From: Salmonella enterica subsp. enterica serovar Choleraesuis
Lineage (GTDB): Bacteria; Pseudomonadota; Gammaproteobacteria; Enterobacterales; Enterobacteriaceae
Assembly (NCBI GenBank): GCA_022846635.1
Contig: AP025685.1
Coordinates: 434,001 to 498,000 of the forward strand
Direction of reading: 5' to 3'
Length of the DNA stretch: 64,000 nt
The translations under genes were made by a program, and so were the position numbers. The notes under the pieces are model-generated. The model did not search any database. It worked only from the letters and a program-made list of their open reading frames with translations, and was not told where the DNA came from. How positions within the stretch are numbered: the first letter of the stretch is position 1; each line of letters begins with the position of its first letter. This document shows, piece by piece, positions 53,265 through 63,783 of the stretch.

Positions 53265-55232
53265 ATGGGGGTGTGGAGTATATCCCGTCTTCATGTACGC
53301 TTTGCTCTCAAGCTGGCACTGGCTATTGTTTTAGCCCTGTATGTAGGTTTTCGCTTTGAGTTGGAAACCCCACGCTGGGCCGTTCTTACCGCCGCGCTGG
53401 TTGCCGCCAGCCCGGCATTCGCCGCAGGTGGCGAACCCTATTCAGGGGCTATTCGCTACCGCGGCATGCTGCGTGTTGTGGGCACCTTTATCGGTTGTCT
53501 CGCGGCCCTGGTTATTATTATCGGGATGATTCGGGCACCGGTCGTAATGCTACTGGTGGCGGCTTTATGGGCCGGATTCTGTACCTGGATCTCATCGCTG
53601 GTCAGGCTGGAAAACTCTTATGCCTGGGCGCTATCGGGTTATACCACGCTTATCATTGTTATCTCCGTTCAGACTGAACCGCTAATGGCTCCGCAGTTTG
53701 CCGTTGAGCGTTGCAGCGAGATTGTCATCGGGATAGTTTGCGCCATTCTGGCCGACCTGATTTTCTCTCCAAGATCCATTAAGCAGGAAATCGATCGCGA
53801 GCTGGATAGCCAGCTGATGGCTCACTACAACCTGATGCAGATGTGTATTCAGCACGGGCCAAAAGAGGAGCTGGACAAGGCCTGGGGTGCTCTGGTGCAA
53901 CGCGCTACGGCTCTGGAAGGGATGCGTAGTAATCTCAAAATGGAGTCTTCGCGCTGGGAAAGTACCAGCCGACGGTTGAAAGTCATTAATTCGCTTTCCC
54001 TGACCCTAATTACTCAGGCCTGTGAAACCTATCTGATCCAAAATACCAGGCCAGATTATATACCGCAGGAGTTTCGGTATCTGTTCGAGCTGCCGGTAAC
54101 CTCTCCTGATGATGTTCATCGGCGATTGAAATTAATGCGCCGGGTAATAGGAATAACGGGTGAGCATGAAACGCCTGCCACTATTTATGGCTGGGTAGGT
54201 TCTGCGACTCGATATTTGCTGCTTAAGCGAGGAGTGCATTCCAATACTCGTATTAGCGCAATTGAGGAAGAGGTACTTAACGGCGAACCGGTAGTGAAGC
54301 CGCACTCTGCCGAGCGTCATCACGCGATGATTAACTTTTGGCGCACTTCGGTATCGGTTATTTTGGGACTGCTTTTTTGGCTCTGGACCGGCTGGCCTGG
54401 TGGAACCGGGATGCTCATCATGATTGGCGTTGTCACGGCACTCGCTATGCGTACGCCTAACCCGCGGATGGTGGCCCTCGATTTTGTCTATGGCATGCTG
54501 GCGGCAATTCCGATAGGTGCTGTCTTCTATTTGTTCCTGATACCGAACACTCAACAGAGTCTGCTATTGCTCTGTATCTGCCTGGGAGCGTTTGGGTTCT
54601 TTGCAGGTGTATCCGTGCAGAAGAGACGGCTGGGTACGATGAGTGCGCTGGCGGGAACTATCAACATACTGGTGCTGAGTAACCCAATGGAGTTTAACTT
54701 TAGCCAGTTCCTTGATAGTTCTTTGGGGCAGGCATTTGGGGTAATCATTGCCTATTTTGTTATCGCCATTATTCGTGATAACTCCAGGGCGCGTACCGGC
54801 CGCGTTTTGCTAAATCAGTTTGTATCGGCAGCCGTTTCATCGCTAACCACGAATTATGCGCGGCGCAATGAGAACCACCTGCCAGCGCTCTACAGTCAGC
54901 TCTTTATGCTGATGAATAAGTTTCCTGGGGACATTGCCAAATATCGCCTGGCACTGACGCTTATTATTGCCCATCAGCGTCTGCGTAATGCGCCGATACC
55001 GGTGACTGAAGAACTTTCGGCATTTCACCGCCAGTTGCGCCGTACCTGTGACCGGGTAATTAATGCGTCGTCGGATACCCGGCGCCGCAGATACTTCGAA
55101 CAGTTGCTGGCTGAACTGGATATATATCAGAAGAAACTCAGCGAGGCCCAGGCTCCGCTGCAGGTGACGGAACCGGTTAAGCGGCTGGTGACTATTCTCG
55201 ATCAGTATCAACACGTCCTCACCGATAGCTGA
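53265..55232 (+). CDS. aaeB: AaeB efflux transporter, second copy
   Basis: This is a second full-length 655-residue AaeB. Diagnostic stretches such as [14 protein letters not shown], the [28 protein letters not shown] block and the C-terminal [17 protein letters not shown] agree with E. coli AaeB better than the first copy does, as I recall that protein. Two membrane blocks and a central cytoplasmic domain are intact with no stop or frameshift. It is not next to an AaeA gene of its own, so it may share the single AaeA. It ends before a strong terminator. Confidence 0.93.
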   Translation: MGVWSISRLHVRFALKLALAIVLALYVGFRFELETPRWAVLTAALVAASPAFAAGGEPYSGAIRYRGMLRVVGTFIGCLAALVIIIGMIRAPVVMLLVAALWAGFCTWISSLVRLENSYAWALSGYTTLIIVISVQTEPLMAPQFAVERCSEIVIGIVCAILADLIFSPRSIKQEIDRELDSQLMAHYNLMQMCIQHGPKEELDKAWGALVQRATALEGMRSNLKMESSRWESTSRRLKVINSLSLTLITQACETYLIQNTRPDYIPQEFRYLFELPVTSPDDVHRRLKLMRRVIGITGEHETPATIYGWVGSATRYLLLKRGVHSNTRISAIEEEVLNGEPVVKPHSAERHHAMINFWRTSVSVILGLLFWLWTGWPGGTGMLIMIGVVTALAMRTPNPRMVALDFVYGMLAAIPIGAVFYLFLIPNTQQSLLLLCICLGAFGFFAGVSVQKRRLGTMSALAGTINILVLSNPMEFNFSQFLDSSLGQAFGVIIAYFVIAIIRDNSRARTGRVLLNQFVSAAVSSLTTNYARRNENHLPALYSQLFMLMNKFPGDIAKYRLALTLIIAHQRLRNAPIPVTEELSAFHRQLRRTCDRVINASSDTRRRRYFEQLLAELDIYQKKLSEAQAPLQVTEPVKRLVTILDQYQHVLTDS

Positions 55233-55261
55233 TTATCGCAATAGCAGAAACAAACTAAAAA

Positions 55262-55287
55262 AGCCGACCTGAACCGTCGGCTTTTTT
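55262..55287 (+). terminator. aae operon terminator
   Basis: AGCCGAC/GTCGGCT form a 7-bp stem with a 7-nt loop, followed by six T residues, 30 nt past the second aaeB stop. Confidence 0.92.
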
Positions 55288-55346
55288 ATTGCTAAGTTGG
55301 CCTCTTTATCCAGAGCGGATGATTTTCTGGTGGCTGGATTACGGAC

Positions 55347-55371
55347 AAAAAAAAGCGCCGATATCGGCGCT
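55347..55371 (-). terminator. yhcN terminator with eight U residues
   Basis: A perfect 8-bp palindrome GCGCCGAT/ATCGGCGC (55355-55370) is followed on the minus strand by eight T residues. It lies about 140 nt past the yhcN stop, leaving a long structured 3' UTR. Confidence 0.82.
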
Positions 55372-55508
55372 CGCTTATGGGTAAGCAGTAATTTTGGCAT
55401 ACAAAAGCTTCCTTGTGGGAAGCAAGCCGCTGTTGCCAGCGACGAGGGTTACCGGAGTCGCGCCGCATAAGCGACGCGATTAAAACTGTTCACTACAACA
55501 AGTTGGAA

Positions 55509-55772
55509 TTATTTATAAAGCTCGGCAGTGGCATGCCAGCTATCGCCCGTACGGGCTTCAATAATACGGTAGGAGCTCGCACCTTTAGCATCAGCCTCTT
55601 TGCTCAGCTGACGATTCATATCCATTGGCGTACCGCCGATTTCACTGGCTGTGATTGTGCCCATAGGAACCCGATTCGCGGCTTGTTCGCTATTGATTGA
55701 GGTTGCTGCACTGGCACCAAAAGAGAGAACGGACAGCAGACTGATGGCGGTGAGGGTTGTTTTAATGTTCAT
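55509..55772 (-). CDS. yhcN: YhcN, DUF1471 periplasmic stress protein
   Basis: This 87-residue periplasmic protein of the BhsA/YhcN family is induced by acid and peroxide in E. coli. A signal peptide (MNIKTTLTAISLLSVLSFGASA) precedes the small domain, which ends in RTGDSWHATAELYK. It is convergent with the aae operon. A CRP-like site lies about 35 bp upstream of its ATG. Confidence 0.93.
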   Translation of the reverse strand: MNIKTTLTAISLLSVLSFGASAATSINSEQAANRVPMGTITASEIGGTPMDMNRQLSKEADAKGASSYRIIEARTGDSWHATAELYK

Positions 55773-55806
55773 AGCTACCTCTCAGTATTCTGAATGAACG
55801 GTCACG

Positions 55807-55822
55807 CGTGATCTAAGTCACA
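55807..55822 (-). promoter_or_regulatory. CRP-like site upstream of yhcN
   Basis: CGTGA-TCTAAG-TCACA matches the CRP consensus TGTGA-N6-TCACA at 9 of 10 positions. FNR or a stress regulator could also use this near-palindrome. It lies 35 bp from the yhcN start codon, close to where a promoter is expected. Confidence 0.5.
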
Positions 55823-56014
55823 TAAAGAGTATACACTAATCACTGTAGGAATTAATTGTCTGCTAATGGTGTCTAGATGAATCTTTATGTTAAGGGAGGT
55901 TTTTTTTATAGCGTTGGGTTATTAAAAGGTAGTGAGATAAACTATCTGATCGATAAAATTCAATTATATCAATTTGATAGTTAAATTTTGCCGAAAGTGC
56001 GGTTCATTATTAAG

Positions 56015-56032
56015 GGCGGGATGTAGCCCGCC
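56015..56032 (-). terminator. argR terminator
   Basis: GGCGGG/CCCGCC form a 6-bp stem with a 6-nt loop, 23 nt past the argR stop, followed on the minus strand by CTTAATAAT. The weak U-tract makes this a moderate candidate. Confidence 0.5.
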
Positions 56033-56055
56033 GCAGGCGACGGGCAGGACGCAGG

Positions 56056-56526
56056 TTACAGTTCTTGTTCGAACAGGACCAGGATGGCTTCGTGTAATTG
56101 GGCTACGGTAAAGCCGCGTGCCGGTGTGGTAAAGATTGTGTCATCGCCAGCGATAGTACCGAGAATACCTTCAGCTTTCCCCAGTGAGTCAAGCAGGCGG
56201 GCAATGAGCTGTGCGGCACCGGGGCTGGTATGGATGACCACAACGGCATCGTTGTAATCGATATCCAGAACCAGGTTTTTCAGCGGGCTGGAAGTAGTGG
56301 GAACCCCCAGTTCGATAGGCAGGCAGTAAACCATTTCCATTTTTGCATTGCGGGTGCGTACTGCGCCAAAGCGGGTCAGCATGCGGGATACTTTGGATTG
56401 GTTAATGTTCTCAAAGCCCAGGTCTTGCAGCGCGGAGACTATCTCACCCTGGGAGCTAAAGTTTTCTTCTTTCAGCAGCGATTTGAATGCTTTAACGAGT
56501 TCTTCTTGTTTGGAGGAGCTGCGCAT
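56056..56526 (-). CDS. argR: Arginine repressor ArgR
   Basis: ArgR is the hexameric arginine-responsive repressor and the accessory factor for XerCD recombination at cer. It has 156 residues, as in E. coli. The N-terminal winged helix carries the [11 protein letters not shown] recognition helix, and the C-terminal domain carries the arginine-binding [13 protein letters not shown]. It is divergent from mdh, and its own promoter holds two ARG boxes. Confidence 0.98.
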   Translation of the reverse strand: MRSSSKQEELVKAFKSLLKEENFSSQGEIVSALQDLGFENINQSKVSRMLTRFGAVRTRNAKMEMVYCLPIELGVPTTSSPLKNLVLDIDYNDAVVVIHTSPGAAQLIARLLDSLGKAEGILGTIAGDDTIFTTPARGFTVAQLHEAILVLFEQEL

Positions 56527-56551
56527 ATGTCACCTTTATAAGGCCAATAAT

Positions 56552-56589
56552 ATGGAATTATTATGCATAAAAGTGAATGTTTATGCAAA
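56552..56589 (-). promoter_or_regulatory. Pair of ARG boxes ahead of argR
   Basis: Two 18-bp boxes (56552-56569 and 56572-56589), centred on GGAATTATTATGCA and TGAATGTTTATGCA, match the ArgR consensus with few mismatches. They are separated by 2 bp, the spacing reported for argR itself, whereas most arg operators have 3 bp. They support autoregulation. Confidence 0.75.
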
Positions 56590-56938
56590 TAATCATCAGT
56601 GATGAGGTTCACGCGCTAGCAGAGGGGGCAAAACTTTATCAAAAAACACTAATGTGCGACAGGATTGGTTGTTAAGAATCCAAATGGGTTAAAAGTAAAT
56701 CAATTGTTATCAAAATGATGTTGTTGGGCCAGGCTTGTTGGGTGTAATGTAACCAACTGCCGGGTACGTGTTTCCTGAATTGGATCGATTTACCGGGTTC
56801 TCAGAGGCGGTTCTATCTATCAGGTTGCTTAATATCGCAATCTAAAGGGTTCAGGATTGTTATCTGTTGCCGACTGGATTATGGTCGCTGTTCAGGAAGT
56901 TACGGCTCGACTTAGCTAACCATAATAAGGAGTTTAGG
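56590..56938. other. argR-mdh intergenic region (mdh promoter and leader)
   Basis: This region carries the mdh promoter and leader, but I cannot assign a confident -35/-10 pair. A clear Shine-Dalgarno AAGGAG (56927-56932) precedes the mdh ATG by 6 nt. No ORF with similarity and no repeat is visible. Confidence 0.6.
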
Positions 56939-57877
56939 ATGAAAGTTGCAGTACTCGGCGCTGCTGGCGGTATCGGCCAGGCGCTCGCACTTCTGTTAAA
57001 GACCCAACTGCCTTCCGGAACAGAACTCTCTCTCTACGATATTGCTCCTGTGACTCCAGGCGTAGCAACCGACCTGAGCCACATTCCGACTGACGTTAAA
57101 GTAAAAGGCTTCGCAGGTGAAGATGCGACTCCGGCCCTGGAAGGCGCCGATATCGTGCTTATCTCTGCAGGCGTAGCGCGTAAACCGGGCATGGATCGTT
57201 CCGATCTGTTTAACGTCAATGCCGGTATCGTGAAGAACCTGGTAGCTCAGGTTGCTAAAGCTTGCCCTGAGGCTTGTGTTGGCATTATCACTAACCCGGT
57301 AAACACGACGGTGGCGATTGCAGCGGAAACGCTGAAAAAAGCCGGTGTTTACAACAAAGACAAACTGTTCGGTATCTCGACGCTGGACATTATCCGCTCT
57401 AATACCTTTGTGGCCGAGCTGAAAGGCAAGAAGGCAACCGAAGTTGAAGTTTCGGTTATCGGTGGACACTCTGGTGTTACCATTCTGCCGCTGCTGTCGC
57501 AGATTCCTGGCGTAACGTTCTCTGAAGAAGAGGCTGCCGCGCTGACTAAACGTATCCAGAACGCCGGTACCGAAGTAGTTGAAGCAAAAGCCGGTGGTGG
57601 GTCCGCAACTCTGTCTATGGGCCAGGCTGCGGCGCGTTTTGGTCTGTCACTGCTGCGCGCGCTTAATGGCGAGAAGGGCGTAGTAGAGTGTGCATATGTA
57701 GAAGGCGATGGCCAATATGCTCGCTTCTTTGCACAGCCGCTGCTGTTGGGTAAAAACGGTATTGCCGAGCGTATGCCAATTGGCAAATTAAGCTCCTTTG
57801 AGCAGAAGTCGCTGGAAGGTATGCTGGATACGCTGAAAGCGGATATTAAGCTGGGCGAAGAGTTTGTGAATAAGTAA
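56939..57877 (+). CDS. mdh: Malate dehydrogenase
   Basis: Mdh oxidises malate to oxaloacetate with NAD+ in the TCA cycle. From the ATG at 56939 ([16 protein letters not shown]) it has 312 residues, as in E. coli. The NAD loop GAAGGIG is at 7-13, the active-site loop RKPGMDR holds R81 and R87, and the catalytic His is in VIGGHSGVT near residue 177. A longer upstream frame of 24 codons has no family support. Strong codon bias fits high expression. Confidence 0.98.
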   Translation: MKVAVLGAAGGIGQALALLLKTQLPSGTELSLYDIAPVTPGVATDLSHIPTDVKVKGFAGEDATPALEGADIVLISAGVARKPGMDRSDLFNVNAGIVKNLVAQVAKACPEACVGIITNPVNTTVAIAAETLKKAGVYNKDKLFGISTLDIIRSNTFVAELKGKKATEVEVSVIGGHSGVTILPLLSQIPGVTFSEEEAAALTKRIQNAGTEVVEAKAGGGSATLSMGQAAARFGLSLLRALNGEKGVVECAYVEGDGQYARFFAQPLLLGKNGIAERMPIGKLSSFEQKSLEGMLDTLKADIKLGEEFVNK

Positions 57878-57891
57878 TCGTTACAATCAAT

Positions 57892-57927
57892 AAAAAACCG
57901 GGGCGCTAATGGCTCCGGTTTTTTTAT
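57892..57927 (+). terminator. mdh terminator
   Basis: ACCGG/CCGGT with extra GC pairing forms a stem-loop followed by seven T residues, 17 nt past the mdh stop. The A-run on its left side may also serve the convergent degS transcript. Confidence 0.88.
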
Positions 57928-57969
57928 ATCTAAAAGCAGGCGGGTAATCTCCTGCTTCGGTTGCCGTCG

Positions 57970-59058
57970 TTAACTACCGTTATCCTGATATTCGGCGGAG
58001 GCCGGATACTCCTGGATAGTGACCTGGAAGGTCATCTTGCGATCTTCGCGCATGACTTCAACCGGGATAACAGAACCCGGGCGAATTTCTGCAACCTGAT
58101 CCATAGTTTCCAGAGCGGAAAGTGCGGGCTTGTTATTAACCGAGATAATCACGTCATTGACCTGGATTCCGGCCTGTGCCGCCGGGCCATCCGGAGCGAC
58201 TTCATTAACAATAATCCCCTGAATCTGCTCCAGCGCTCCGTTGCCAGGCCCGTGCATTGGCCGGTTTTCACGCCCACCGATACCGATGTAGCCACGGATA
58301 ACCCGACCATCGCGGATCAGTTTTTCCATAATTTTATTGGCCAGCTGAGCCGGAATGGCGAAACCAATACCTTCAGGTGTCTCACCATTATTTACCTTGT
58401 CATATGACAGAGTGTTAATACCGACCAGCTCGCCGAGACTATTGACCAGAGCACCGCCCGAGTTGCCGTGATTGATTGAGGCATCCGTTTGCAGGAAGTT
58501 CTGACGACCGCTTGGATTGAGTCCAATACGCCCGGTGGCGCTGATGATGCCCTGCGTGATGGTCTGGCCCAGGTTATATGGGTTACCAATCGCAAGCACT
58601 ACGTCACCAACGTGCGGTGAGCGCTTAGGATTCATTGGGATGACCGGCAGGTTAGACATATTTATCCGCAACACCGCAAGATCGGTTAAGGGATCAGAAC
58701 CTATCAGCAACGCCTCTGAAACCCGGCCATCCTGAAGTGCGACGATAATCTGGTCGGCATTGTTGATAACATGCTTATTGGTAATGATATAGCCGCGTTC
58801 ATCCATGATAACGCCCGACCCGAGGGTACGGATTTCTAACTGATGCTGGCTGGAACCACTGGCGCTACGGTTATACACGTTAACCACCGCAGGAGCCGCA
58901 AGGCGGACGGCGGAGTTATAGCTCAATGGGCTATCGTCGGCGCTATCTAATCGGGCCGACGTAAGAGGATTAAGCTGGCGCAGGGAAGGTACCGTCAGCA
59001 GTAAGATTCCTGCTGCTATCAGACCTAATACCGCTGCGCGAATGAACTTTGAGAGCAT
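57970..59058 (-). CDS. degS: Site-1 protease DegS of the sigma-E response
   Basis: DegS senses misfolded porin C termini through its PDZ domain and cleaves anti-sigma factor RseA. From the ATG at 59058 (MLSKFIRAAVLG) it has 362 residues; a 19-codon upstream extension is not used. One N-terminal membrane anchor precedes the trypsin-like domain with His in TNKHVINNADQ, Asp in SDPLTDLAVL and Ser in INHGNSGGALVN. One PDZ domain follows. The C terminus (QEYPASAEYQDNGS) is longer than the E. coli one by several residues. Confidence 0.97.
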   Translation of the reverse strand: MLSKFIRAAVLGLIAAGILLLTVPSLRQLNPLTSARLDSADDSPLSYNSAVRLAAPAVVNVYNRSASGSSQHQLEIRTLGSGVIMDERGYIITNKHVINNADQIIVALQDGRVSEALLIGSDPLTDLAVLRINMSNLPVIPMNPKRSPHVGDVVLAIGNPYNLGQTITQGIISATGRIGLNPSGRQNFLQTDASINHGNSGGALVNSLGELVGINTLSYDKVNNGETPEGIGFAIPAQLANKIMEKLIRDGRVIRGYIGIGGRENRPMHGPGNGALEQIQGIIVNEVAPDGPAAQAGIQVNDVIISVNNKPALSALETMDQVAEIRPGSVIPVEVMREDRKMTFQVTIQEYPASAEYQDNGS

Positions 59059-59138
59059 GGATGTGTTTCGTCCGGAAGAATCACCAAAGCATATCATGGC
59101 TTTGGCGGACATCACATGAGGATATCCGCCCGTATTTT

Positions 59139-60503
59139 TTAACGTAATAACAGATAAATATTTTCGTTACCCCGTACCACTTCAAGCGCGATGATGGCCG
59201 GTTTGGTTTCAAGTATTTTACGCATATCGGCAAGCGAACGTGTCCGCGTCCGGTTAACGCCGATAATCACATCGTCTTTATGCAGTCCGGCCTGAGCGGC
59301 GGGGCTTGCCTGATCCACATTATCAACTTTTACTCCCGGCGGGCCTGCTTTCAGCTTGCCGTCGCTCAGCGTCGCGCCCTGTAGCAAAGGCGTAAGCTGT
59401 TCGGCACTGGCGCTATCGGCGCTGTTGTTATCTAGCGTGACTTTTACCGTCTGCGGCTTACCGTTACGGATAATACCCAGCTGCACGGTGCTGCCCGGCT
59501 GAGTGGTGGCTATTTTCACCCGCAGCTCAGCGAAGCTTGCTAGTGGCTGACCGTTAAGGCTGACGATAACGTCGCCGGGTTTCACACCGGCTTTAGCGGC
59601 TCCGGAACCCGGTAGTACCTGGTTTACGAAAGCGCCGCGCTGTACGTCCAGATGAAATGCCTGGGCTAAATCGGCGTTCATTTCTACGCCGCGAATGCCT
59701 AGCAGGCCGCGCTTCACCTGCCCGGTTTTAATCAGTTGTTCTGTCAGGACGCGCGCCATATTAGAGGGGATAGCAAAACCAATCCCAACGCTGCCGCCTC
59801 CGGTTGCCAGAATAGCGGTGTTAATACCAATCAGCTCGCCGTTCAGGTTAACCAGCGCGCCGCCGGAGTTACCGCGGTTAATGGCAGCATCGGTTTGAAT
59901 GAAGTTTTCAAGCCCTTCCAGGTTAAGACCGCTGCGGCCAAGGGCTGAAATAATGCCCGATGTTGCCGTTTGCCCAAGGCCAAATGGATTGCCGACAGCA
60001 ACGGCAAAATCGCCAATGCGCAGCTTATCGGAGTCTGCTATTTGGATAGCGGTCAGCTTGCTGGGATTCTCGAGTTGTAATACGGCAATATCGGTCTGAC
60101 TATCGCCGCCAATCAGCTTCGCGGTAAATTCCCGGCCATCGTTGAGCTGAACCTTAATTTTATTGGCGCCATCAATAACGTGATTGTTAGTAAGTACGTA
60201 GCCTTTCGCCGCATTAATGATGACCCCGGATCCCAGCCCTTCAAAGGTTTGCCCGCCGCTATCCGGCAGACTATCGCCAAAGAACTTTTTCATCTCCTCA
60301 GGGATTTGAGCGCCCTGGCGGCTAATCCCTTCCACCTGCACGCTAACCACAGCCGGCAGAACTTTATCCAGCATCGGTGCCAGCGATGGTACGGCAGGCT
60401 GGCCGGGCACGCTGGCGGGTAGTGCTGCTGTAGCGGCTGGCATGCCAGCGGCCAGTGAAATACTGAGCGCAAGGGCATTTAACAACAGGGCAGATCTATT
60501 CAT
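59139..60503 (-). CDS. degQ: Periplasmic serine endoprotease DegQ
   Basis: DegQ is a DegP-like protease and chaperone of the periplasm. The 454-residue precursor has a signal peptide (to about residue 27, PAATA), a protease domain with His in TNNHVIDGAN, Asp in SQTDIAVLQ and Ser in INRGNSGGALVN, and two PDZ domains. It lies 80 nt upstream of degS on the same strand, the normal degQ-degS order. Confidence 0.98.
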   Translation of the reverse strand: MNRSALLLNALALSISLAAGMPAATAALPASVPGQPAVPSLAPMLDKVLPAVVSVQVEGISRQGAQIPEEMKKFFGDSLPDSGGQTFEGLGSGVIINAAKGYVLTNNHVIDGANKIKVQLNDGREFTAKLIGGDSQTDIAVLQLENPSKLTAIQIADSDKLRIGDFAVAVGNPFGLGQTATSGIISALGRSGLNLEGLENFIQTDAAINRGNSGGALVNLNGELIGINTAILATGGGSVGIGFAIPSNMARVLTEQLIKTGQVKRGLLGIRGVEMNADLAQAFHLDVQRGAFVNQVLPGSGAAKAGVKPGDVIVSLNGQPLASFAELRVKIATTQPGSTVQLGIIRNGKPQTVKVTLDNNSADSASAEQLTPLLQGATLSDGKLKAGPPGVKVDNVDQASPAAQAGLHKDDVIIGVNRTRTRSLADMRKILETKPAIIALEVVRGNENIYLLLR

Positions 60504-60633
60504 GAGCAGGTGGCTCCGGCAACAGGAAGAGAAAACATATGCTTAAACAACCCGATGTTATGAGATTTCCAGGTTGCCTACAATTGAGAAAGGGACTAAG
60601 TCTTGCATAAAGCATAGTCGCGTAATAATAAAA

Positions 60634-60654
60634 AAGGCGCCTGCAAGGCGCCTT
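60634..60654 (-). terminator. zapG terminator
   Basis: AAGGCGCC/GGCGCCTT form an 8-bp stem with a 5-nt loop, followed on the minus strand by TTTTATTA. It lies 26 nt past the zapG stop. Confidence 0.88.
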
Positions 60655-60680
60655 AATGTAAGAGACTATGTGACTGATGT

Positions 60681-61079
60681 TTAGTCGCGTTTAGCTCCGC
60701 CGCGTAGCAGGCCAGAAGCGCCTTCAGAGTAGTCGCGCGGGATCTGTACCGGGCTTTGATCGTTGCCAGCCTCTGAATCAGCAAGGCGGCTGCGGAATGG
60801 GTTGTTTTCCGCCGTCATTCCCGGCAGCAGGCTGTTGGAGCTTTTTGCCATATGTTGATACAGCTGGCGATAGTCACTGGCCATATTGTCCAGCAGTTCG
60901 GCACTGCGGGCGAAATGGCTGACTAACTCTTCGCGATAATCCTCTAGCTCAGCCTTGCTTTTCTCAAGCTCGAACTGCTGTGCCTGCTGCTGACGCAATT
61001 TGCGGTTCCCGAAACGCATCGCGACAGCACCAATGATTATCCCGACCACTAACCCAATGAGCGCGTATTCCCAGGTCAT
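60681..61079 (-). CDS. zapG: Cell-division/elongation factor ZapG (YhcB)
   Basis: This 132-residue inner-membrane protein coordinates division and envelope synthesis. From the ATG at 61079 (MTWEYALIGLVVGIIIGAVAMRFG) it has an N-terminal membrane segment, a coiled coil near residues 25-90 and a conserved C terminus (PRDYSEGASGLLRGGAKRD). The 26-codon upstream frame is unsupported. It is divergent from zapE. Confidence 0.96.
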   Translation of the reverse strand: MTWEYALIGLVVGIIIGAVAMRFGNRKLRQQQAQQFELEKSKAELEDYREELVSHFARSAELLDNMASDYRQLYQHMAKSSNSLLPGMTAENNPFRSRLADSEAGNDQSPVQIPRDYSEGASGLLRGGAKRD

Positions 61080-61266
61080 GAACTTCTCCCGATGTCTTGT
61101 GTTTCCATAGGATATTGGCACCGAGGTGTGCTCTCTGCCCCATGCCTTTGCCTGCAACTATAACCGTTAATCTCACAGAAGTGGAATCCGAAGCGATCAT
61201 CGCTTAGTGTAGAGCGGCCTTTTTTTAGACAAGCATCGCTATTTTCAGGAAGTAAATATAACAATC

Positions 61267-62394
61267 ATGCAAAACTCTTCTCCTGTATCACTCTACAACC
61301 AGGCCCTTGTCGCAGGGGACTATCAACCCGATGAGGTTCAGAAAGCCGCCGTTGAAAAACTGGAGGCTATCTTCCGCGCAATTGTTGCCCGGCAAAATGT
61401 GCCACAGGCCCCATCGGGCGGCGTGTTATCGCGTGTGAGCCGGTTATTTGGTAAGACAACTACTCGACCTGATATTGCGCCGGTGCGCGGTCTTTATATG
61501 TGGGGGGGGGTGGGGCGCGGTAAAACCTGGCTTATGGATATGTTCTACCAAAGCCTGCCGGGAGAGCGAAAACTGCGCCTGCATTTTCACCGTTTTATGC
61601 TGCGAGTGCATGAAGAACTGCGGGTGCAGCAGGGGCACAGCGATCCGCTCGAAAAGATTGCCGATGATTTTAAAGCGCAGGCGGATGTGCTCTGTTTTGA
61701 TGAGTTTTTTGTATCGGATATTACCGATGCCATGCTGCTGGGTAGCCTGATGCAGGCGCTTTTTGCCCGAGGTATTACGCTGGTGGCAACATCAAATATT
61801 CCACCTGATGAGCTATATCGTAATGGGCTACAGCGCAGCCGTTTCCTGCCGGCCATTGAGGGGATTAAAACCTATTGCGACGTGATGAATGTTGATGCCG
61901 GTATCGACTATCGTTTGCGCACACTGACTCAGGCGCATCTCTGGCTAGCCCCTGATAACACAGAGACCCGAGCGCAAATGGATACGCTGTGGCGTCAGCT
62001 TTCCGGTAGTGAACTTAAGGACGAGATGCTGGAGGTTAACCACCGCTCGTTTGCCGCTCTCGGCAGCCGCAATCAGACGCTGGCCGTTACCTTTACGACC
62101 GTCTGCGTGGAGCCTCGCAGCCAGAATGACTACATTGTTTTATCACGTCAGTACAACACGGTGCTGCTATTTGCTGTACCGGTCATGACGGCCACCATGG
62201 AGAGCGAGGCCCGGCGTTTCATCGCCCTGGTTGATGAATTCTATGAACGCCATGTGAAGCTGATAGTGTGTGCCGCAGTGCCGCTAATGGATATCTATCA
62301 GGGCAGCCAGCTCAAGTTTGAGTTCCAGCGCTGCCTGTCGCGGTTGCAAGAGATGCAGAGTGAAGAATATTTGCGTCTGGAGCATCATCCTTAA
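61267..62394 (+). CDS. zapE: Cell-division ATPase ZapE
   Basis: ZapE is an AFG1-like ATPase that associates with the Z ring. It has 375 residues, as in E. coli. Walker A GGVGRGKT is at 80-87 and Walker B is in LCFDEFFVSDITDA. The start ATG at 61267 is preceded by GGAAGTAAAT. The codons for W79-G81 contain an uninterrupted run of nine G bases (61502-61510), which is exposed to slippage. Confidence 0.97.
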   Translation: MQNSSPVSLYNQALVAGDYQPDEVQKAAVEKLEAIFRAIVARQNVPQAPSGGVLSRVSRLFGKTTTRPDIAPVRGLYMWGGVGRGKTWLMDMFYQSLPGERKLRLHFHRFMLRVHEELRVQQGHSDPLEKIADDFKAQADVLCFDEFFVSDITDAMLLGSLMQALFARGITLVATSNIPPDELYRNGLQRSRFLPAIEGIKTYCDVMNVDAGIDYRLRTLTQAHLWLAPDNTETRAQMDTLWRQLSGSELKDEMLEVNHRSFAALGSRNQTLAVTFTTVCVEPRSQNDYIVLSRQYNTVLLFAVPVMTATMESEARRFIALVDEFYERHVKLIVCAAVPLMDIYQGSQLKFEFQRCLSRLQEMQSEEYLRLEHHP

Positions 62395-62443
62395 GCGCCA
62401 GGCCGTGGGTTGGGAAATTTATAACCAGGGGTATATAAAGGGG

Positions 62444-62472
62444 TCGACCTTTGCTCGCGACTTCTCTATAAT
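62444..62472 (+). promoter_or_regulatory. rplM-rpsI promoter
   Basis: TCGACC (62444-62449) and a perfect TATAAT (62467-62472) are separated by 17 bp. Transcription would start near 62479, giving a leader of about 155 nt before rplM. Confidence 0.75.
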
Positions 62473-62478
62473 CTTGCG

Positions 62479-63064
<586 letters not shown>

Positions 63065-63076
63065 TCGGGATTATAG

Positions 63077-63472
<396 letters not shown>

Positions 63473-63508
63473 TTTCTTTCTGCTCACGCAGACAGTTATC
63501 AACGTATC

Positions 63509-63537
63509 AACCCGGCCTTTGTGCCGGGTTTTTTTAT
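63509..63537 (+). terminator. rplM-rpsI terminator
   Basis: AACCCGGC/GCCGGGTT form an 8-bp stem with a 6-nt loop, followed by at least five further T residues, 36 nt past the rpsI stop. Confidence 0.92.
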
Positions 63538-63783
63538 GTCTGAAGAAAATTGTTGTTTCTAACAGTCTGATTTTTCAGTTATAAAATGGAAAGCTGCGAA
63601 CCATTCCCCACAATCCATCCAAAATCTGGTAAACTACCAACCAATTTTCTGCCCAAATGCTGATAACTGCTCGCATTATGTCCAGACGTAGTGATGCAGT
63701 GCAGGCAAGGAAGGCTATACCCAAGATGTCGGCCCATACGGGGTTCGGCTGCAGTAATTTTCTAATTATACCTGGAGGTTGTC
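63538..63783. other. Intergenic region ahead of sspA
   Basis: This region carries the sspA promoter and leader. A Shine-Dalgarno TGGAGG (63773-63778) sits 5 nt before the ATG. A 60-codon frame overlapping the sspA start is a chance ORF. No repeat or other gene is visible. Confidence 0.55.

Noticed and set aside
55355..55370. GCGCCGATATCGGCGC as a regulator binding palindrome
   Set aside because: The eight-A run beside it makes a minus-strand intrinsic terminator the simpler reading.
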